Origin: Paragonimus skrjabini miyazakii
Taxonomy: Eukaryota > Platyhelminthes > Trematoda > Plagiorchiida > Troglotrematidae
DNA length: 64,000 nucleotides
NCBI GenBank assembly: GCA_014338405.1
Contig: JTDE01000456.1
Coordinates: 67,923 to 131,922 of the forward strand
Direction: 5' to 3'
In this document: positions 61,601-64,000 of the stretch, one piece after another
How the letters are laid out: the number at the start of each line of letters is the position of its first letter
Numbering within the stretch: position 1 is the first letter of the stretch
Notes under the pieces: generated by a model
What the model saw: only the letters and a program-made list of their open reading frames with translations
What the model was told of the DNA's origin: nothing
The model's database searches: none
Program-made: the position numbers and the translations under genes

Positions 61601-62532
61601 TATATCAAGAAATGTATTGTTACTGTTGGCATAAAAAATTCCCAAACAATGCAGTTGGCAGAAGCATGCATTTTATTGTGAACATCTCTCGAGTTGTTCA
61701 GAATAGAATACCACTCCAGTGGTCAGTAATCGGAAGGAGTGGAAAATCAATTCGAACCGTTTGGCTCAACCACTAGAAAACTTTATTAAAAGTGGACAAT
61801 AAAACAATTTGTGGAAACCACAGTGTACGGAAGGTTTACGTTGGGTAAACGGCAAATAGTTCACTTTTATATGAATGTTATAGGTTTGTTCGGTAGGCAA
61901 AGCTGATAGTAAACCATGCCGTACAAATGTTTTGTTTGATCAAAATACCTACGTCAGGATTGAGTACAGATGACTCAAGAACGAAATAAATGGGCACGAT
62001 AATAACAAGCTCAAAACCTTAGTTTCCCTTGCAATGTTGTTCTTGTAAATATACATACACCCAGAGAGAATTGTTTTACTTACAAACTATTTGAATGATT
62101 ACAATACTACTCTCACCAGATCTAATAGACTCTTGTTGTAAGAATCGTGTTTAATATTCATGTAAGATGGGGTCCCTCAAAAATCTCAACAACCTTATGT
62201 TTTATACGCAACATTTCACACCCCATCAAACATAATTTCATTCAGTCAGATTTCATTAAGATTAAATCACTCAATATTGGTTCCATATAAAACTAGACTA
62301 TGTGTTCTTGACAAATACTCATTGTACTGACGTCCATTAATAGGGATTGTTAATGGTCACTTTACAACTTCATCTGCTTTTGTTCACAGTATTTATCTCG
62401 AATGTAATAATACGGCTGACCATACAAGTACATAATCAAGATACCTAGGAAAGTGTTTAGCTTTGTATAAGCAACGTCAAGTTTGAATCATAGAAATCTA
62501 ATATATTTATTTTTCTATCAATGGTTAATAAG
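58635..62532 (+). other. Introns 18 and 19 around exon 19
   Basis: No repeat, RNA gene or extra exon recognised in 58635-59832 or 59959-62532. Confidence 0.55.
59833..59958 (+). CDS. ERC: ERC/Bruchpilot-like exon 19 (42 aa module)
   Basis: Acceptor TTTGTTTCTTAG, donor CAACAC|GTGGGT, phase 0 at both ends, 126 nt, exactly six heptads. Reads LKLRDELSNIRKQLNSAESE, then VKSLREEVTYREERLRQLQT. Aligned with one missing residue at its start it keeps Leu8, Ile11, Arg12, Val22, Leu25, Glu28, Val29, Arg32, Glu33, Leu36 and Leu39. Confidence 0.9.
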
Positions 62533-62649
62533 ACTGAGGAACTTACGCGTCTTAGGACAATGAATCAAGAACAGGTAACAAGAAACAGTCACTTGGAAAT
62601 GAAACTGGATGAAAAAGAACACGAATTGAAGACTCAGGCAAGCGACATG
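62533..62649 (+). CDS. ERC: ERC/Bruchpilot-like exon 20 (39 aa module; last exon seen)
   Basis: Donor GACATG|GTATGT, phase 0. Reads TEELTRLRTMNQEQVTRN, then SHLEMKLDEKEHELKTQ. Module columns Leu8, Leu11, Arg12, Leu25, Leu29, Lys32, Glu33 and Leu36 are present. The nearest AG acceptor (GGTTAATAAG) gives 39 residues. Counting back to 62521 would give the standard 43, but there is no AG there. The gene must continue past the window, since no terminal exon or stop is found in 62650-64000. Confidence 0.83.
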
Positions 62650-64000
62650 GTATGTCACCTGACTGTAACGAGACATTTCTTGACAGAACAATATATACAT
62701 TTAAAATTCACCCTAACTTTCTAGTGTCAGCTTGCTTCAAGTGAAAACTAATTTTTTTAAACATCCGAAAGATTACAAACACAATCACACAAAAAATAAC
62801 TAGTTTATGTAATGAGCGCAACTCTTTATTTTCCTAAGCAAGAAGCAGCAACATACAACACGATGGTGCCCCAGTTTTAAAAGCCCATACGATAGACAAT
62901 TAAATCCAACCTGAGTGGTGGAACTATGATAAGCCAATAGTTAATCACCGACTCAAAGTTTATCATGTTGTTATCATGTACTGTATGAGCGGTTCATTCG
63001 AATACACAGAATAACACAATACACTCGATTAGCTCAATATAACCGGAAACTCGGATTTTTCATAGTTGAATCCCTATTAAGTTACGAAATGTGCCAAACA
63101 ATTCAGTGGCAACATCGTGCTGGTTATCGACGCTTAACGTGACTTTTTATTGAGAACTGGTTGAGTACGGCTCACTAATAGCTGTCTTTATTGCACTCAT
63201 ATCCTTAAATTGCCAAGTGGACTGCGCTTCGTGGAGTTCGAGTTTGATTGAATACCATCCAGAACATATATGGAGATAGGCAAAATATAAATCTGAATAC
63301 TGAAGCGACGCCTGCGAGTGCATATTGCTGAGTAAAACACTTAGAATAGTAAATACAGACCGTAAAATCTTATCAAAACATGTCAGTAGGCTATACCTGT
63401 AAAACCCCATCATTTCCAGTGCAACTGTATGGTTACAAATAGCCCCGTCTGAATGCACATGAGACCGGTATTTTTTAATGGAAATCGTTTTATCATAACA
63501 GGTAAGATGATGATTGGCAGTCAAGTAGATGACCATAGTGATTCAGTAAGGAATACACCCAACCCCTATGAATATCGCTTTCATCGTTCGCCTCTTCTCT
63601 AAAAATGCTCCCATCTACCACCTACACAGATAACATCCTGTGTACCTTTGGACACTGAGCAGCAGTAGGTGAAAAAGCAACACAGTGATATGTTGCCACT
63701 TTCCCCCTCGAGACATAAATACTCACTACGTCGCAAACTGCGATAAGCAACATCTGATCTAAGACTGTCGATCAAGTGTTCAATAATATCATCCAGTAAA
63801 ATGGTTGGACGCTCACACAATCCTTGGGAACGGCAACTTATTGTTGTCTCGATGCTCGGCACATGACTGTGCATCTGAATTCATCAAATGAGTCACACAG
63901 ATAGAGAACTTGGGGTTGTGATCCGATATTTCTAATTATGAGAAAGCAATTATTAATCGACGATAAACCATAATTATTAAAATCTTTCAAAAAATGCCCT
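62650..64000 (+). other. Start of intron 20
   Basis: No following exon found before the end of the window. Minus-strand frames at 63147-63536 and 63599-63874 are open but unsupported. Confidence 0.5.

Larger units (their letters stand above)
2485..62649 (+). other. ERC: Gene span: ERC/ELKS/CAST (Bruchpilot-type) presynaptic active-zone scaffold, 20 internal exons
   Basis: Twenty exons with AG acceptors and GT (once possibly GC) donors join in one frame into about 1,003 residues, almost all heptad coiled coil rich in Glu, Gln, Lys, Arg and Leu. Exons 1-10 follow the order of the ERC/ELKS/CAST core. That family organises the cytomatrix of the presynaptic active zone and binds other scaffold proteins such as RIM and liprin-alpha. 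Exons 11-20 extend the coiled coil well past what I can align to vertebrate ERC, as in insect Bruchpilot. The 5' exons (N-terminal region) and the 3' end are outside the window. Nearly all junctions are phase 0; the exceptions are exon 5/6 and exon 7/8. Introns of 1-5 kb hold many retroelement copies. Family assignment is strong for the first half and inferred for the second half from in-frame continuity. Confidence 0.88.

Noticed and set aside
1..64000. CRISPR arrays, operons, rRNA genes, ribosome binding sites
   Set aside because: None seen; intron-exon structure, SINEs and PLEs mark this as animal nuclear DNA.

Overview
The window looks like a stretch of an animal nuclear genome, most likely a flatworm and plausibly a trematode. 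It is AT-rich, with introns mostly of 1-5 kb carrying GT..AG ends. It holds short exons of one large coiled-coil gene plus Penelope-like retroelements (PLEs) with GIY-YIG endonuclease domains and tRNA-derived SINEs. The species assignment is inference only.

One gene dominates. Twenty exons on the + strand, from 2485 to 62649, join in frame into about 1,000 residues with no start or stop codon inside the window. Exons 1-10 (2485-34703) follow, exon after exon, the coiled-coil core of the ERC/ELKS/CAST active-zone scaffold family. The clearest match is exon 9 (ELEQALRESVRLTAERE), close to the vertebrate ERC segment as I remember it. Exons 11-20 (36895-62649) continue as coiled coil beyond the part I can align to vertebrate ERC. 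This resembles the long C-terminal extension of insect Bruchpilot. A Gly/Ser/Ala-rich linker exon (40730-41011) interrupts it. Nine exons of the second half share a module of about 43 residues with common hydrophobic and charged columns, and every exon junction there is phase 0. This suggests the tail grew by exon duplication.

The introns hold the rest. SINE family A (head similar to a tRNA gene) lies at 1521-1640(-), 11761-11950(-)/11951-12150(+), 16441-16538(+), 17820-18066(+) and 28447-28575(-). SINE family B lies at 32100-32205(-)/32230-32325(+) and 50271-50360(+). PLE pieces lie at 18952-20104(-, degraded, with inverted flanks), 22367-24111 (two near-identical 5'-truncated copies head to head, forming a palindrome with arms of about 820 bp), 42850-43510(+, frameshifted) and 51727-52304(-, with 74-bp inverted ends). 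Each arm of the big palindrome carries a complete hammerhead ribozyme (type I) just after the endonuclease reading frame.

Three unrelated retroelement families occur here as head-to-head inverted pairs. No bacterial-type genes, CRISPR arrays, rRNA or functional tRNA genes were seen. The 5' and 3' ends of the large gene lie outside the window. All family matches are from memory of the families; no database search was run.
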